Assembly: GCF_014649335.1 (NCBI RefSeq)
Contig: NZ_BMSV01000013.1
Location: 62,001 to 126,000, forward strand
Source of the DNA: Streptomyces roseolilacinus
GTDB lineage: Bacteria > Actinomycetota > Actinomycetes > Streptomycetales > Streptomycetaceae
Reading direction: 5' to 3'
Length of the DNA stretch: 64,000 bases
The notes below the pieces were generated by a model. It was not told where the DNA came from and made no database searches. It saw only the letters and a list, made by a program, of their open reading frames with translations. Of the stretch, positions 33,875 to 41,192 are shown in pieces (positions within the stretch are counted from its first letter, which is position 1; each line of letters opens with the position of its first letter). The translations under genes were made by a program, and so were the position numbers.

Positions 33875-34018
33875 GCGGCACGGCACCCCGAGCCGTGCGG
33901 CGCCTTGGGCCGTGCGGCGCCTTGGGCCGCGGGCCGCACGCGCCGCCCCCGCCGGGACCCGCACCCGCCGGGACCCGTACGCCGCCGTGGCCGCGGGGCC
34001 GCGGCGGCGTACGCGGTC

Positions 34019-34510
34019 CTACGACTGCGGCGGCAGGGACGGCAGGGCCGGGATGGACGGCATGTTCGTGGGCAGGCCGCTGGCGGCCGGCTTGGCGAGC
34101 GTGTCCGTCTTGCCGGAGTCCCAGGTGACGACCAGCTGCTTGCCGTCGGCGGAGCCGATCGTGCCCGACGCGCGGTCGGTGTTGCCGTCCTTGCAGGTGA
34201 GGGCGAGCGTGAGGGTGTCGCCCTCCTTCGCGGTGCCCTGGCAGACGTGCGCCTCGCTGATGACCACGGCCTGGCCGCCCTTGCTGATCGTCAGCGTGAC
34301 CGGCTTGCCGTCCGTCACCCCCAGCCAGGCGCCCTCGGCGTCGGCGAGGGCCACGCGGGCGGCGGACCCCGAGGCTCCGGCGGACGGCGCGGCCGAGCCG
34401 CCCCCGTCGCCCGGCTTCGCGACCTCGCCGTTCGAGCCGCAGGCGGTCAGCGCGACGGCCGAGACCAGCACCGCCGCGACGGCCGCGCCCTTCCGTACCA
34501 GCTTCTGCAC
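34019..34510 (-). CDS. small lipoprotein
   Basis: The 163-residue product starts at GTG 34510 with GGGGGA upstream. It has a lipoprotein signal peptide (VRKGAAVAAVLVSAVALTAC) with lipobox LTAC, so it is diacylated and anchored outside the membrane. A Gly/Ser/Ala linker follows. The compact 100-residue domain has two Cys (VCQGTAKEGDTLTLALTCKDG), probably disulfide-linked, and a hydrophobic Pro/Ser/Leu tail. No family is recognised with confidence. It lies next to the S14/L28 genes but reads as a separate unit. Confidence 0.85.
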   Translation of the reverse strand: MQKLVRKGAAVAAVLVSAVALTACGSNGEVAKPGDGGGSAAPSAGASGSAARVALADAEGAWLGVTDGKPVTLTISKGGQAVVISEAHVCQGTAKEGDTLTLALTCKDGNTDRASGTIGSADGKQLVVTWDSGKTDTLAKPAASGLPTNMPSIPALPSLPPQS

Positions 34511-34571
34511 GTTCGAGTCCCCCTTGTCGGTTGATCAGATCGCGCCAAGCTACCAGGAAGGGCCCGCGGCA

Positions 34572-34877
34572 CTACCAGGACGACTTGCGCACCCCGGGGA
34601 GGAAGCCGGCGTGCGCCTGCTCCCGCAGGCGCACCCGTGAGATGCCGAACTTCCGCAGGTGGCCGCGGGGTCGGCCGTCGACGGAGTCGCGGTTGCGCAC
34701 CCGCGTGGCGCTGGCGTCGCGCGGCTGGCGCCGCAACTCCCGCCAGGCGGCGAGGCGTTCGGCCTCCGGGGTGCCCGGACGACGGATGATCTCCCTGAGT
34801 TCGGCGCGGCGGGCGGCGTACCGCTCGACGACGGCCTTGCGGCGCTCGTTGCGCGCGATCTTGCTCTTCTTCGCCAT
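34572..34877 (-). CDS. rpsN2: 30S ribosomal protein S14, zinc-independent paralogue
   Basis: The 101-residue product is the long S14 form: AKKSKIARNERRKAVVERYA at the N-terminus and PRGHLRKFGISRVRLREQAHAGFLPGVRKSSW at the C-terminus. It lacks the CxxC pairs of the zinc-binding 61-residue form, so it is the C-minus paralogue that replaces the zinc protein when zinc is scarce. Its ATG overlaps the rpmB stop by one base (TGATG), making a two-gene operon. The pair is divergent from the L33/L31/CobW/S18 genes around a shared Zur-like site. Confidence 0.95.
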   Translation of the reverse strand: MAKKSKIARNERRKAVVERYAARRAELREIIRRPGTPEAERLAAWRELRRQPRDASATRVRNRDSVDGRPRGHLRKFGISRVRLREQAHAGFLPGVRKSSW

Positions 34878-35113
34878 CAGACCTTCACCCCCCGCGCGCG
34901 GATGCGGGCGACGGCCGCCTCGACGCCGATCGTGTCGACGGTCTTGATGCCGCGGGCGCTGAGGACGAGCCGCACGTAGCGGCCCTCGCTGGGCAGCCAG
35001 TAGCGCTTGCGCTGGATGTTGGGGTCGAAGCGGCGGGACGTGCGCCGGTGGGAGTGCGAGACGCGGTTGCCGAAGCCCGGCTGGGCGCCGGTCAGCTGGC
35101 AGTGGGCGGACAA
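34877..35113 (-). CDS. rpmB2: 50S ribosomal protein L28, zinc-independent paralogue
   Basis: The 78-residue product is clear L28: CQLTGAQPGFGNRVSHSHRRTSRRFDPNIQRKRYWLPSEGRYVRLVLSARGIKTVD. Only one cysteine is present, so the four-Cys zinc ribbon of the standard form is absent. It is the first gene of the minus-strand pair and begins 33 bp from a perfect palindrome resembling a Zur box. Repression by Zur with zinc and induction at low zinc is known for this arrangement in Streptomyces coelicolor; here it is inferred. Confidence 0.95.
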   Translation of the reverse strand: MSAHCQLTGAQPGFGNRVSHSHRRTSRRFDPNIQRKRYWLPSEGRYVRLVLSARGIKTVDTIGVEAAVARIRARGVKV

Positions 35114-35145
35114 GGGTGACCTACCTCTCGGGACATTGTCTTGGT

Positions 35146-35164
35146 AATGGAAACCATTTCCATT
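35146..35164. promoter_or_regulatory. Zur-like palindromic operator in divergent ribosomal-paralogue promoter
   Basis: AATGGAAA-CCA-TTTCCATT is a perfect inverted repeat with 8-bp arms, in the 63-bp gap between rpmB2 and rpmG2. Its AT-richness stands out against the surroundings. Streptomyces Zur sites are AT-rich palindromes of similar length upstream of this same gene set. One Zur dimer pair could control both directions. Confidence 0.8.
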
Positions 35165-35176
35165 TACTGTACCCCC

Positions 35177-35341
35177 ATGGCCCGCGACGAACTACGCCCG
35201 ATCATCAAGCTCCGGTCCACCGCCGGAACCGGCTACACCTACGTGACCCGCAAGAACCGCCGCAACGACCCCGACCGCCTGACCCTGCGCAAGTACGACC
35301 CGGTCGTCGGCCGGCACGTCGACTTCCGAGAGGAGCGCTGA
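35177..35341 (+). CDS. rpmG2: 50S ribosomal protein L33, zinc-independent paralogue
   Basis: The 54-residue product (ARDELRPIIKLRSTAGTGYTYVTRKNRRND) is L33 without any cysteine, so it cannot bind zinc through the CxxC pairs of the standard protein. ATG 35177 lies only 12 bp after the palindrome and has no purine-rich ribosome binding site, which suggests a very short leader. It is the first of four forward genes in this island. Confidence 0.93.
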   Translation: MARDELRPIIKLRSTAGTGYTYVTRKNRRNDPDRLTLRKYDPVVGRHVDFREER

Positions 35342-35346
35342 CCGCC

Positions 35347-35634
35347 GTGAAGCCCGGAATCCACCCCGCCTACGGACCCGTCGTCTTCCGCGACAAGGCC
35401 GGCGGCTTCGCCTTCCTCACCCGCTCCACCCTGTCCGGCGACAAGACCGTGGAGTGGGAGGACGGCAACACCTACCCCGTGGTCGACGTCGAGATCTCCT
35501 CGGCGAGCCACCCCTTCTACACCGGCCAGGCGCGCGTCCTCGACACCGCCGGGCGCGTGGAGCGGTTCGAGCGCCGTTACGGCGCGGCGGGCGCCGGCGC
35601 GCCCGGGCCCGCCGGGCGGCGCGAGGTCCGCTGA
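35347..35634 (+). CDS. rpmE2: 50S ribosomal protein L31 type B (zinc-independent)
   Basis: The product is 95 residues from GTG 35347 (KPGIHPAYGPVVFRDKAGGFAFLTRSTLSG, then SHPFYTGQARVLDTAGRVERFERRYG). It has no CxxC motif, which defines type B L31. The last 15 residues are an Ala/Gly/Pro-rich extension. It follows L33 by five bases and its stop overlaps the next ATG by one base, indicating a single transcript. Confidence 0.94.
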   Translation: MKPGIHPAYGPVVFRDKAGGFAFLTRSTLSGDKTVEWEDGNTYPVVDVEISSASHPFYTGQARVLDTAGRVERFERRYGAAGAGAPGPAGRREVR

Positions 35635-36770
35635 TGTCCTCCGTCCCCCTCTCCGTCGCCCTCGTCGGCGGGCTCCACTCCGACGCCCGCCGCGCCGCCG
35701 TCGACCGGCTGCTCGCCTCCGTGCCGGGCAGCGTCGCGCTCCACCACGACCTGTCCACCGCCGAGCGCGGCACGGTCGTCCGGACGGTCCGCGACGCGAC
35801 CGGCGTGCTCTCCACCGGTGAGGCGCCGCTCGTCAACGACTGCGCCTGCTGCGCGCTCCGCGAGGACCTGGTGCCGGAGCTGGAGCGGCTCGCCGGCGCC
35901 GGCCTGACCCGGCTCGCCGTCGTGGAGCTGTGGGACTCGGTCGAGCCCAAGGCGATGGCCGAGGTCGTGGCCGCCGCCGGGCTCGACCTGACCGGGGTCG
36001 TCACCGCCGTGGACCCCGCGCTGCTCCTCCCGTACCTGGGCAACGGCGACGACCTGGCGGACGCCGGGCTCGCGGCCGCCGCCACGGACCAGCGGACCGT
36101 CGCCGACACCTGGGCCCGCCAGCTGGAGTACGCGCCGGTGCTCGCCGTCCTGGACAGCCCGGAGGCCGACGACGAGGACCGCGCGCTGCTCGCCCAGCTC
36201 CACCCGACGGCCCACCGCGTCGCCGTACCGGACGGGGACCTGGCCGCGGCCGTCCTCGCCGGGTTCGACGTGGAGGCCGCGGCCGCCGCCCAGCACCCGG
36301 CCTGCGCGCTGCTCCCGCAGGAGGCGGACGCGGCCGGCGTGAGCACCTACGTGTGGCGGGACCGCCGGCCCTTCCACCCCGGGCGGCTGTACGCGGCGCT
36401 GGAGGACCTGACCTGCGCCGCCGCGCGCAGCCGCGGCCGGTTCTGGCTCGCGGACCGGCCCGACACGCTGCTCGCCTGGGACGCGGCGGGCGGCGCCCTG
36501 TGCGTGGAGAGCGCCGGCCCGTGGCTGGCCTCGCTGCCGGACGCCGCCTGGGAGATGGTGCCGCCGGTACGCCGGGCCGCCGCCGCGCTGGACTGGGACC
36601 CGGAGCTCGGCGACCGCTGCCAGCACCTCGTCTTCACCTCGCCGGGACTGGACCGCGAGGGGCTCGCCGAGCTGCTCGGATCCTGCCTGCTCACCGATGC
36701 GGAGTACGCCGCCGGCCGTACGGCCTGGAAGCAGCTCCCGTCCGCCTTCGACACGCTCCTGGAGGTCTGA
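35634..36770 (+). CDS. CobW/COG0523-like zinc metallochaperone homologue lacking a P-loop
   Basis: The 378-residue product aligns by eye with the COG0523 GTPases. VALVGGLHSDARRAAVDRLL stands where GFLGAGKTT is expected. The metal motif NDCACCALREDL (C-x-C-C) is intact, and the C-terminal CobW_C domain is present (RPFHPGRLYAALEDL, FWLADRPDTLLAWDAAGG). The G-K-S/T of Walker A is missing, so it probably does not hydrolyse GTP as canonical members do. It sits among zinc-independent ribosomal paralogues and so should be made at low zinc. A role in handling or sensing zinc is inferred. Confidence 0.85.
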   Translation: MSSVPLSVALVGGLHSDARRAAVDRLLASVPGSVALHHDLSTAERGTVVRTVRDATGVLSTGEAPLVNDCACCALREDLVPELERLAGAGLTRLAVVELWDSVEPKAMAEVVAAAGLDLTGVVTAVDPALLLPYLGNGDDLADAGLAAAATDQRTVADTWARQLEYAPVLAVLDSPEADDEDRALLAQLHPTAHRVAVPDGDLAAAVLAGFDVEAAAAAQHPACALLPQEADAAGVSTYVWRDRRPFHPGRLYAALEDLTCAAARSRGRFWLADRPDTLLAWDAAGGALCVESAGPWLASLPDAAWEMVPPVRRAAAALDWDPELGDRCQHLVFTSPGLDREGLAELLGSCLLTDAEYAAGRTAWKQLPSAFDTLLEV

Positions 36771-36775
36771 CCCCC

Positions 36776-37021
36776 ATGCCCCCGCGCCGTTCCGCCGACC
36801 GCAAGCCGGCCAAGGCCCGTCCCAACCCGCTGGACCGGGCCGGGATCACGTACATCGACTACAAGGACACCGACCTGCTGCGGAAGTTCATCTCCGACCG
36901 CGGCAAGATCCGCAGCCGCCGGGTGACCCGCGTCTCGGCCCGGCAGCAGCGGCAGCTGGCCAGGGCCGTGAAGAACGCCCGTGAGATGGCGCTGCTCCCG
37001 TACGCGTCGCCGGCCCGCTGA
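36776..37021 (+). CDS. rpsR2: 30S ribosomal protein S18, zinc-independent paralogue
   Basis: The 81-residue product is S18: NPLDRAGITYIDYKDTDLLRKFISDRGKIRSRRVTRVSARQQRQLARAVKNAREMALLPY. The N-terminal cysteines of zinc-type S18 are absent. It begins five bases after the CobW-like gene and closes the forward operon. A strong terminator lies about 85 bp downstream. Confidence 0.95.
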   Translation: MPPRRSADRKPAKARPNPLDRAGITYIDYKDTDLLRKFISDRGKIRSRRVTRVSARQQRQLARAVKNAREMALLPYASPAR

Positions 37022-37106
37022 GGCCGCCGCAGGCCGGGCCCCGACCGGGGCCCTGATCGGGGTCCCGGCCGGGACCCGGCGAGATTCCGCCTCGTTCCGG
37101 CCGGAT

Positions 37107-37147
37107 GGGGCTCCCCCGCGTTCCGCACGCGTGGGGAGCCCTTTTTT
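37107..37147 (+). terminator. intrinsic terminator after rpsR2
   Basis: GGGGCTCCCC(C)GCG pairs with CGCGTGGGGAGCCC, followed by six T residues. It is a textbook rho-independent terminator, rare in such GC-rich DNA, ending the L33-L31-CobW-S18 transcript. Confidence 0.85.
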
Positions 37148-37216
37148 CGTGTGTCCGGGAAGGGAGGCAGCCTGGCGGGCCTTCCGTACGTCTCAGTAGT
37201 CGAAAGGACACCCCCC

Positions 37217-37232
37217 GTGCACGTGCATCTGC
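37217..37232. promoter_or_regulatory. 16-bp operator-like element, copy 1 (upstream of DUF397 gene)
   Basis: GTGCACGTGCATCTGC here is the exact reverse complement of 38301-38316. It includes the palindrome TGCACGTGCA and the core GCATCTGC, and GCAGATGA follows ten bases on. It lies about 95 bp before the DUF397 gene. A site for the neighbouring XRE regulator is inferred. Confidence 0.5.
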
Positions 37233-37327
37233 TCATGCAGGCGCAGATGAACGCAGCTATGATCCGGGATAGTTGACACCTGCAACATCACTCACTCATG
37301 TAACTCATGTGACTCGGGGAGCGTCCT

Positions 37328-37576
37328 GTGCACCACGTGTTGAACGTGTACAACGGCATGGCGGCCACGGAGCTTCACGGGGTCGTCTGGCAGAAGAGCC
37401 GGCACAGCAACTCGCAGGGCTCGTGCGTCGAGTTCGCCAAGCTGCCCGGCGGGGATGTGGCGGTGCGCAACTCGCGGTTCCCCGACGGGCCCGCCCTGGT
37501 CTACACCCCCGCGGAGATCGAGGCCCTGCTGCTGGGCGTCAAGGACGGCGAGTTCGACCACCTCGTCGGCGGCTGA
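37328..37576 (+). CDS. DUF397 small protein (BldB/WhiJ-associated type)
   Basis: The 82-residue product carries the DUF397 pattern: WQKSRHSNSQGSCVEFAKLPGGDVAVRNSRFPDGPALVYTPAEIEALLLGVKDGEFD. GGGGAG about six bases before GTG 37328 supports this start; ATG 37358 is possible. DUF397 proteins are partners of XRE regulators such as WhiJ and are thought to modulate their DNA binding during development. The matching XRE and RsbW-type ATPase genes follow within 1 kb. Confidence 0.92.
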   Translation: MHHVLNVYNGMAATELHGVVWQKSRHSNSQGSCVEFAKLPGGDVAVRNSRFPDGPALVYTPAEIEALLLGVKDGEFDHLVGG

Positions 37577-37600
37577 CGAACCGCCCGCACCCGGGCACGG

Positions 37601-37632
37601 AAAAAGGGGCTCCGCGGACGGAGCCCCTTTTC
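37601..37632. terminator. bidirectional intrinsic terminator
   Basis: GGGGCTCCG-CGGA-CGGAGCCCC flanked by an A-run on the left and T-run on the right. It lies between the convergent DUF397 and ATPase genes and would work in both directions. Confidence 0.88.
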
Positions 37633-37700
37633 ATCGGCTGCGAGTCCCCCGTGGCCTCGGGCCGACGTCTCTTCCGGTGCGGCAGCGCGCCGCCGCCCGG

Positions 37701-38201
37701 CTACGGCTGGTCCGCGAGCCGGAACAGCGCCCAGACGACCTTCCCGTGCAGCGCCCCCGCCAGGGGGTGCCACCCCCAGCTGTCGCTGAACGACTCGACC
37801 AGGAACAGCCCGCGCCCCGACTCCGCCGAGAAGTCCTCGCCGGAGGTGCGCGCCGCCGGCGTGTCCGGGCTGGGGTCGCGCACGGCGCACACGAGTCGGC
37901 CCGCCCAGCGCATCAGGTGCAGCCGCACGGGCGGGTCGAGCTGGTGTTCGCGCGGGGTGTCGGCGGGCAGTGCGTGCCGCAGCGCGTTGGTGACGAGTTC
38001 GGAGACGACGAGCGCGACGTCGTCGAACCGGTCGCAGAGGTTCCACTGCGTGAGGGTGGTGCTGGTGAACTGGCGCGCTCCGCGCACGGCCTCGTACCGG
38101 GCGGGCAGGGCGCACGACGCCGAACTCGACACGGACGTGACGTCGATCGGCGGAAGCCCCTGCCTTAACGGCTCGAGCATGGTCGATCCATTCGTCCCCA
38201 T
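37701..38201 (-). CDS. RsbW-type ATP-binding protein (HATPase_c)
   Basis: The 166-residue product contains a GHKL ATPase fold: VALVVSELVTNALRHA (N-box), VRDPSPDTP (G1-like), and SGRGLFLVESFSDSWGWHP (G2) with a final GKVVWALFRL strand. Such stand-alone domains are anti-sigma or regulatory kinases in Streptomyces and commonly accompany WhiJ-type XRE and DUF397 genes. ATG 38201 has GGGAG nine bases upstream. It is divergent from the XRE gene. Confidence 0.88.
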   Translation of the reverse strand: MGTNGSTMLEPLRQGLPPIDVTSVSSSASCALPARYEAVRGARQFTSTTLTQWNLCDRFDDVALVVSELVTNALRHALPADTPREHQLDPPVRLHLMRWAGRLVCAVRDPSPDTPAARTSGEDFSAESGRGLFLVESFSDSWGWHPLAGALHGKVVWALFRLADQP

Positions 38202-38508
38202 GCGAGGCACTCCCCCGATTCGCGGCTGTGGTGCTACAACACGAACGACTACGCAGGTGCGCGGGGCCCATGCTTCCGAAAGGCAGGGGCAGATGCAAGG
38301 GCAGATGCACGTGCACGCGCCCGAGGTGTCCCGCCCCGTGACGGTTCTTGGCCATATCTTCCTCGGGGCGCCCCCTCGGCCGTGGCCGAAGTGGTCGCCG
38401 ATCTGTAATCGTTCGCGTACGGGGTGAAGCGTTTTGGTGGCAGAATCCGCTTCCTCGGGGCTTGGGGGTGCTCCGTCGTACACATCAGCGATGGGGAGGG
38501 TTGGAGAC
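38202..38508. other. 307-bp divergent control region of the WhiJ-like locus
   Basis: No gene. It contains two direct copies of GGCAGATGCA (GGCAGATGCAAG at 38287, GGCAGATGCAC at 38300), the second forming part of the 16-bp element repeated at 37217. To the right an AT-richer stretch (TCTGTAATCGTTCGCGTACGGGG) precedes the XRE gene. Promoters for both directions must lie here. Confidence 0.55.
38301..38316. promoter_or_regulatory. 16-bp operator-like element, copy 2 (between ATPase and XRE genes)
   Basis: GCAGATGCACGTGCAC is the exact inverted copy of 37217-37232. A second GCAGATGCA lies 13 bp upstream. Shared placement before the DUF397 gene and between the two divergent genes suggests coordinated control by the XRE protein. 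Confidence 0.5.
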
Positions 38509-39375
38509 GTGACCGCGACTGAATCCGGCGGTTCCGTGGTGCGGCGCATCCTGCTGGGCTCACAGCTGAGGAGGCTGCGCGAGTCGCGCGGCATCACCCG
38601 GGAGGCCGCCGGCTACTCGATCCGCGCATCCGAATCCAAGATCAGCCGGCTGGAGTTGGGAAGGGTGAGCTTCAAGGCGAGGGACGTGGAGGACCTGCTC
38701 ACGCTCTACGGCGTGACCGACGAGAAGGAGCGCGAGGCGCTGCTGGGCCTCGTCCGGGAGGCCAACCTCGCCGGCTGGTGGCACAGTTACGGCGACGTCC
38801 TGCCCGGGTGGTTCCAGACGTACATCGGCCTCGAGGGCGCCGCCTCGCTCATCCGCATCTACGAGGTCCAGTTCGTCCACGGCCTGCTGCAGACCGAGGC
38901 GTACGCGCACGCGGTCGTCGCCCGCGGGATGTGCTCCGCCGTCTCGACGGCCGAGATCGACCGCCGCGTCGCACTGCGCCTGGAGCGGCAGAAGGTCCTC
39001 GTCTCCGAGCGCGCCCCGCACTTTCACGCCGTTCTCGACGAGGCCGCGCTGCGCCGCCCCTACGGCGACCGGTCCGTCATGCGCGAGCAGCTGAAGCACC
39101 TGATCGAGATGTCGGAGCGGCCCAACATCACCCTCCAGGTGATGCCGTTCAGCTTCGGCGGGCACTCCGGGGAGAGCGGCGCCTTCACCATGCTGCGGTT
39201 TCCCGAGTCCGACCTCTCGGACATCGTGTACCTGGAGCAGCTGACGGGCGCCCTCTACATCGACAAGCGCGACGAGGTCGGCCAGTACGAGCGCGCCATG
39301 GAGAGGCTCCACGCGGAGAGCCCCGGTCCCGAGGAGAGTCGGGATCTGCTCAGGGGACTCCTACAACTCACTTGA
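38509..39375 (+). CDS. XRE-family regulator with DUF5753 (WhiJ-like)
   Basis: The 288-residue product has an N-terminal helix-turn-helix (LGSQLRRLRESRGITREAAGYSIRASESKISRLELGRVSF). The long C-terminal DUF5753 region includes WFQTYIGLEGAASLIRIYEVQFVHGLLQTEAYA and NITLQVMPFSFGGHSGESGAFTMLRF. This is the WhiJ family, linked to sporulation control and always abundant in Streptomyces. GTG 38509 is chosen because GGGGAGGG lies eight bases upstream. It forms a trio with the DUF397 and ATPase genes. Confidence 0.92.
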   Translation: MTATESGGSVVRRILLGSQLRRLRESRGITREAAGYSIRASESKISRLELGRVSFKARDVEDLLTLYGVTDEKEREALLGLVREANLAGWWHSYGDVLPGWFQTYIGLEGAASLIRIYEVQFVHGLLQTEAYAHAVVARGMCSAVSTAEIDRRVALRLERQKVLVSERAPHFHAVLDEAALRRPYGDRSVMREQLKHLIEMSERPNITLQVMPFSFGGHSGESGAFTMLRFPESDLSDIVYLEQLTGALYIDKRDEVGQYERAMERLHAESPGPEESRDLLRGLLQLT

Positions 39376-39453
39376 CGCATAAGTAGGATGACGTCCCGTC
39401 ACATACGCCCGGAAGCGGCCCTGCGGGCCACACGGCCTTCGGAAGGGATGCCC

Positions 39454-40911
39454 ATGTCCTACTTCAGAGATCTGGCCCTGCAGTACATCGACGGTGAATG
39501 GCGGGCCGGCGGCGGCTCGTGGGACATCATCGACTTCAACCCGTACAACGAGGAGAAGCTCGCCTCCATAACCGTCGCCACCGTCGATGAGGTGGACCAG
39601 GCCTACCGCGCCGCCGAGCGGGCGCAGGTCGGGTGGGCCGCCACCAACCCGTACACGCGGCGCGGCGTCTTCGAGCGCGCCCTGCGGATCATCGAGGACC
39701 GCGAGGACGAGCTGATCGAGGCGATCGTCGCGGAGCTCGGCGGCACGCGCGGCAAGGCGGCCTTCGAGCTCCACCTCGCCCGCGAGTTCATGCGCGAGGC
39801 GGTCCACCTGTCGCTGCGGCCCGAGGGGCGGATCCTCCCCTCGCCCATCGACGGCAAGGAGAACCGGGTCTACCGGCTGCCGGTCGGCGTGGTCGGCGTG
39901 ATCAGCCCGTTCAACTTCCCGTTCCTGCTCTCGCTGAAGTCTGTCGCCCCGGCGCTGGCGCTCGGCAACGCGGTGGTGCTCAAGCCGCATCAGAACACCC
40001 CGATCCTCGGCGGCACCATGCTGGCCAAGGTCTTCGAGGACGCGGGGCTGCCGCCCGGCGTGCTCAACGTCGTCGTCACCGACATCGCGGAGATCGGTGA
40101 CGCGCTGCTGGAGCACCCGATCCCGAGCGTCATCTCCTTCACCGGCTCCGACCGCGTCGGCAAGCACGTCGCCACGGTGTGCGCCACCCACTTCAAGCGG
40201 GCCGTCCTGGAGTGCGGCGGCAACAGCGCGCTCGTCGTCCTCGACGACGCGGACGTCGACTACGCCGTCGACGCGGCCGTGTTCAGCCGCTTCATCCACC
40301 AGGGCCAGGCGTGCATGGCCGCCAACCGCGTCCTGGTCGACCGGTCCGTGCTCGACGAGTTCACCGAGAAGTTCGTCGCGAAGGTGCGGACCCTGAAGAC
40401 GGGCGACCCGTCCGAGCCCGAGACCCACATCGGCCCGCTGATCAACTCCTCGCAGGTCGAGTCGGTCATGGCCGCCGTCCAGCAGACCGTCGCGGCCGGC
40501 GCCAGGGTGCTGGTGGGCGGCACCTGTGAGGGCAACGTCGTCGCGCCGACCGTCCTGACCGACGTGCCGGACGACGCCCCCGTCCTCAGCCAGGAGATCT
40601 TCGGCCCGGTCGCCCTCCTCATCCCGTTCGACGGGGAGGACGAGGCCGTCCGCATCGCCAACGCCACCCCGTACGGCCTGAGCGGCGGCGTCCACACCCG
40701 CGACGTCGAGCGCGGCGTGCGGTTCGCCCACCGCGTCCACACGGGCATGATGCACGTCAACGACGGCATCATCCACGACGAGCCGATCGTGCCCTTCGGC
40801 GGCGAGAAGCACTCCGGTGTCGGGCGGCTCAACGGCGACGCGACCGTCGAGGCGTTCACCACGCAGAAGTGGATCTCCGTCCAGCACGCGCGCAGCGCCT
40901 TCCCGATCTGA
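39454..40911 (+). CDS. aldehyde dehydrogenase family protein
   Basis: The 485-residue product has all class signatures: PFNFPFLL, FTGSDRVGKHVA for the NAD site, catalytic Glu in LECGGNSALVV, catalytic Cys in HQGQACMAANRVLV, and EIFGPVALL. The ending MHVNDGIIHDEPIVPFGGEKHSGVGR recalls benzaldehyde/vanillin dehydrogenases, so an aromatic aldehyde substrate is possible. GGAAGGG seven bases upstream makes ATG 39454 the best start. It stands alone after the XRE gene. Confidence 0.92.
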   Translation: MSYFRDLALQYIDGEWRAGGGSWDIIDFNPYNEEKLASITVATVDEVDQAYRAAERAQVGWAATNPYTRRGVFERALRIIEDREDELIEAIVAELGGTRGKAAFELHLAREFMREAVHLSLRPEGRILPSPIDGKENRVYRLPVGVVGVISPFNFPFLLSLKSVAPALALGNAVVLKPHQNTPILGGTMLAKVFEDAGLPPGVLNVVVTDIAEIGDALLEHPIPSVISFTGSDRVGKHVATVCATHFKRAVLECGGNSALVVLDDADVDYAVDAAVFSRFIHQGQACMAANRVLVDRSVLDEFTEKFVAKVRTLKTGDPSEPETHIGPLINSSQVESVMAAVQQTVAAGARVLVGGTCEGNVVAPTVLTDVPDDAPVLSQEIFGPVALLIPFDGEDEAVRIANATPYGLSGGVHTRDVERGVRFAHRVHTGMMHVNDGIIHDEPIVPFGGEKHSGVGRLNGDATVEAFTTQKWISVQHARSAFPI

Positions 40912-41153
40912 CCCGCCCGCGCGGCGTCCAGACCGTCCCCGGCGCGCCCGCCTTCCGCGACGGGACCGTCGAGGAGCCGGAGGGCCCCGCGGCGGGGACG
41001 GTGCCGGGCTCAGACGCCCCGGTCTCCCGGTTCACCCGGGCGGCCGGGGCCCGCGCCGGCCTCCCCGCTCCCTCGTCCGGGGGATCCCCCACCGGTCCCC
41101 GGGGCCCCCGCGCCCCCTGCCCTCCGGCGGGGGCGCACCGAACCCGTACCCTA

Positions 41154-41165
41154 GTCAAAATTGAC
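41154..41165. promoter_or_regulatory. candidate PadR operator upstream of padR-like gene
   Basis: GTCAA-AA-TTGAC is an inverted repeat 27 bp before the PadR start, overlapping TTGACA. It is the most AT-rich spot in the intergenic region. PadR regulators often bind AT-rich palindromes at their own promoter; assignment is by position. Confidence 0.5.
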
Positions 41166-41192
41166 ATCACGGTACGGAGGGCAGGGAAGCGG

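Larger units (their letters stand above)
37022..37327. other. 306-bp intergenic region with terminator and operator
   Basis: No gene. The left half holds GC-rich inverted repeats and an intrinsic terminator at 37107-37147. The right half is relatively AT-rich, with a 16-bp element at 37217-37232 shared with the other end of the WhiJ-like locus. A TTGACA follows at 37274-37279, and the near-repeat CTCATGTAACTCATGTGACTC lies just before the DUF397 start. Confidence 0.6.
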
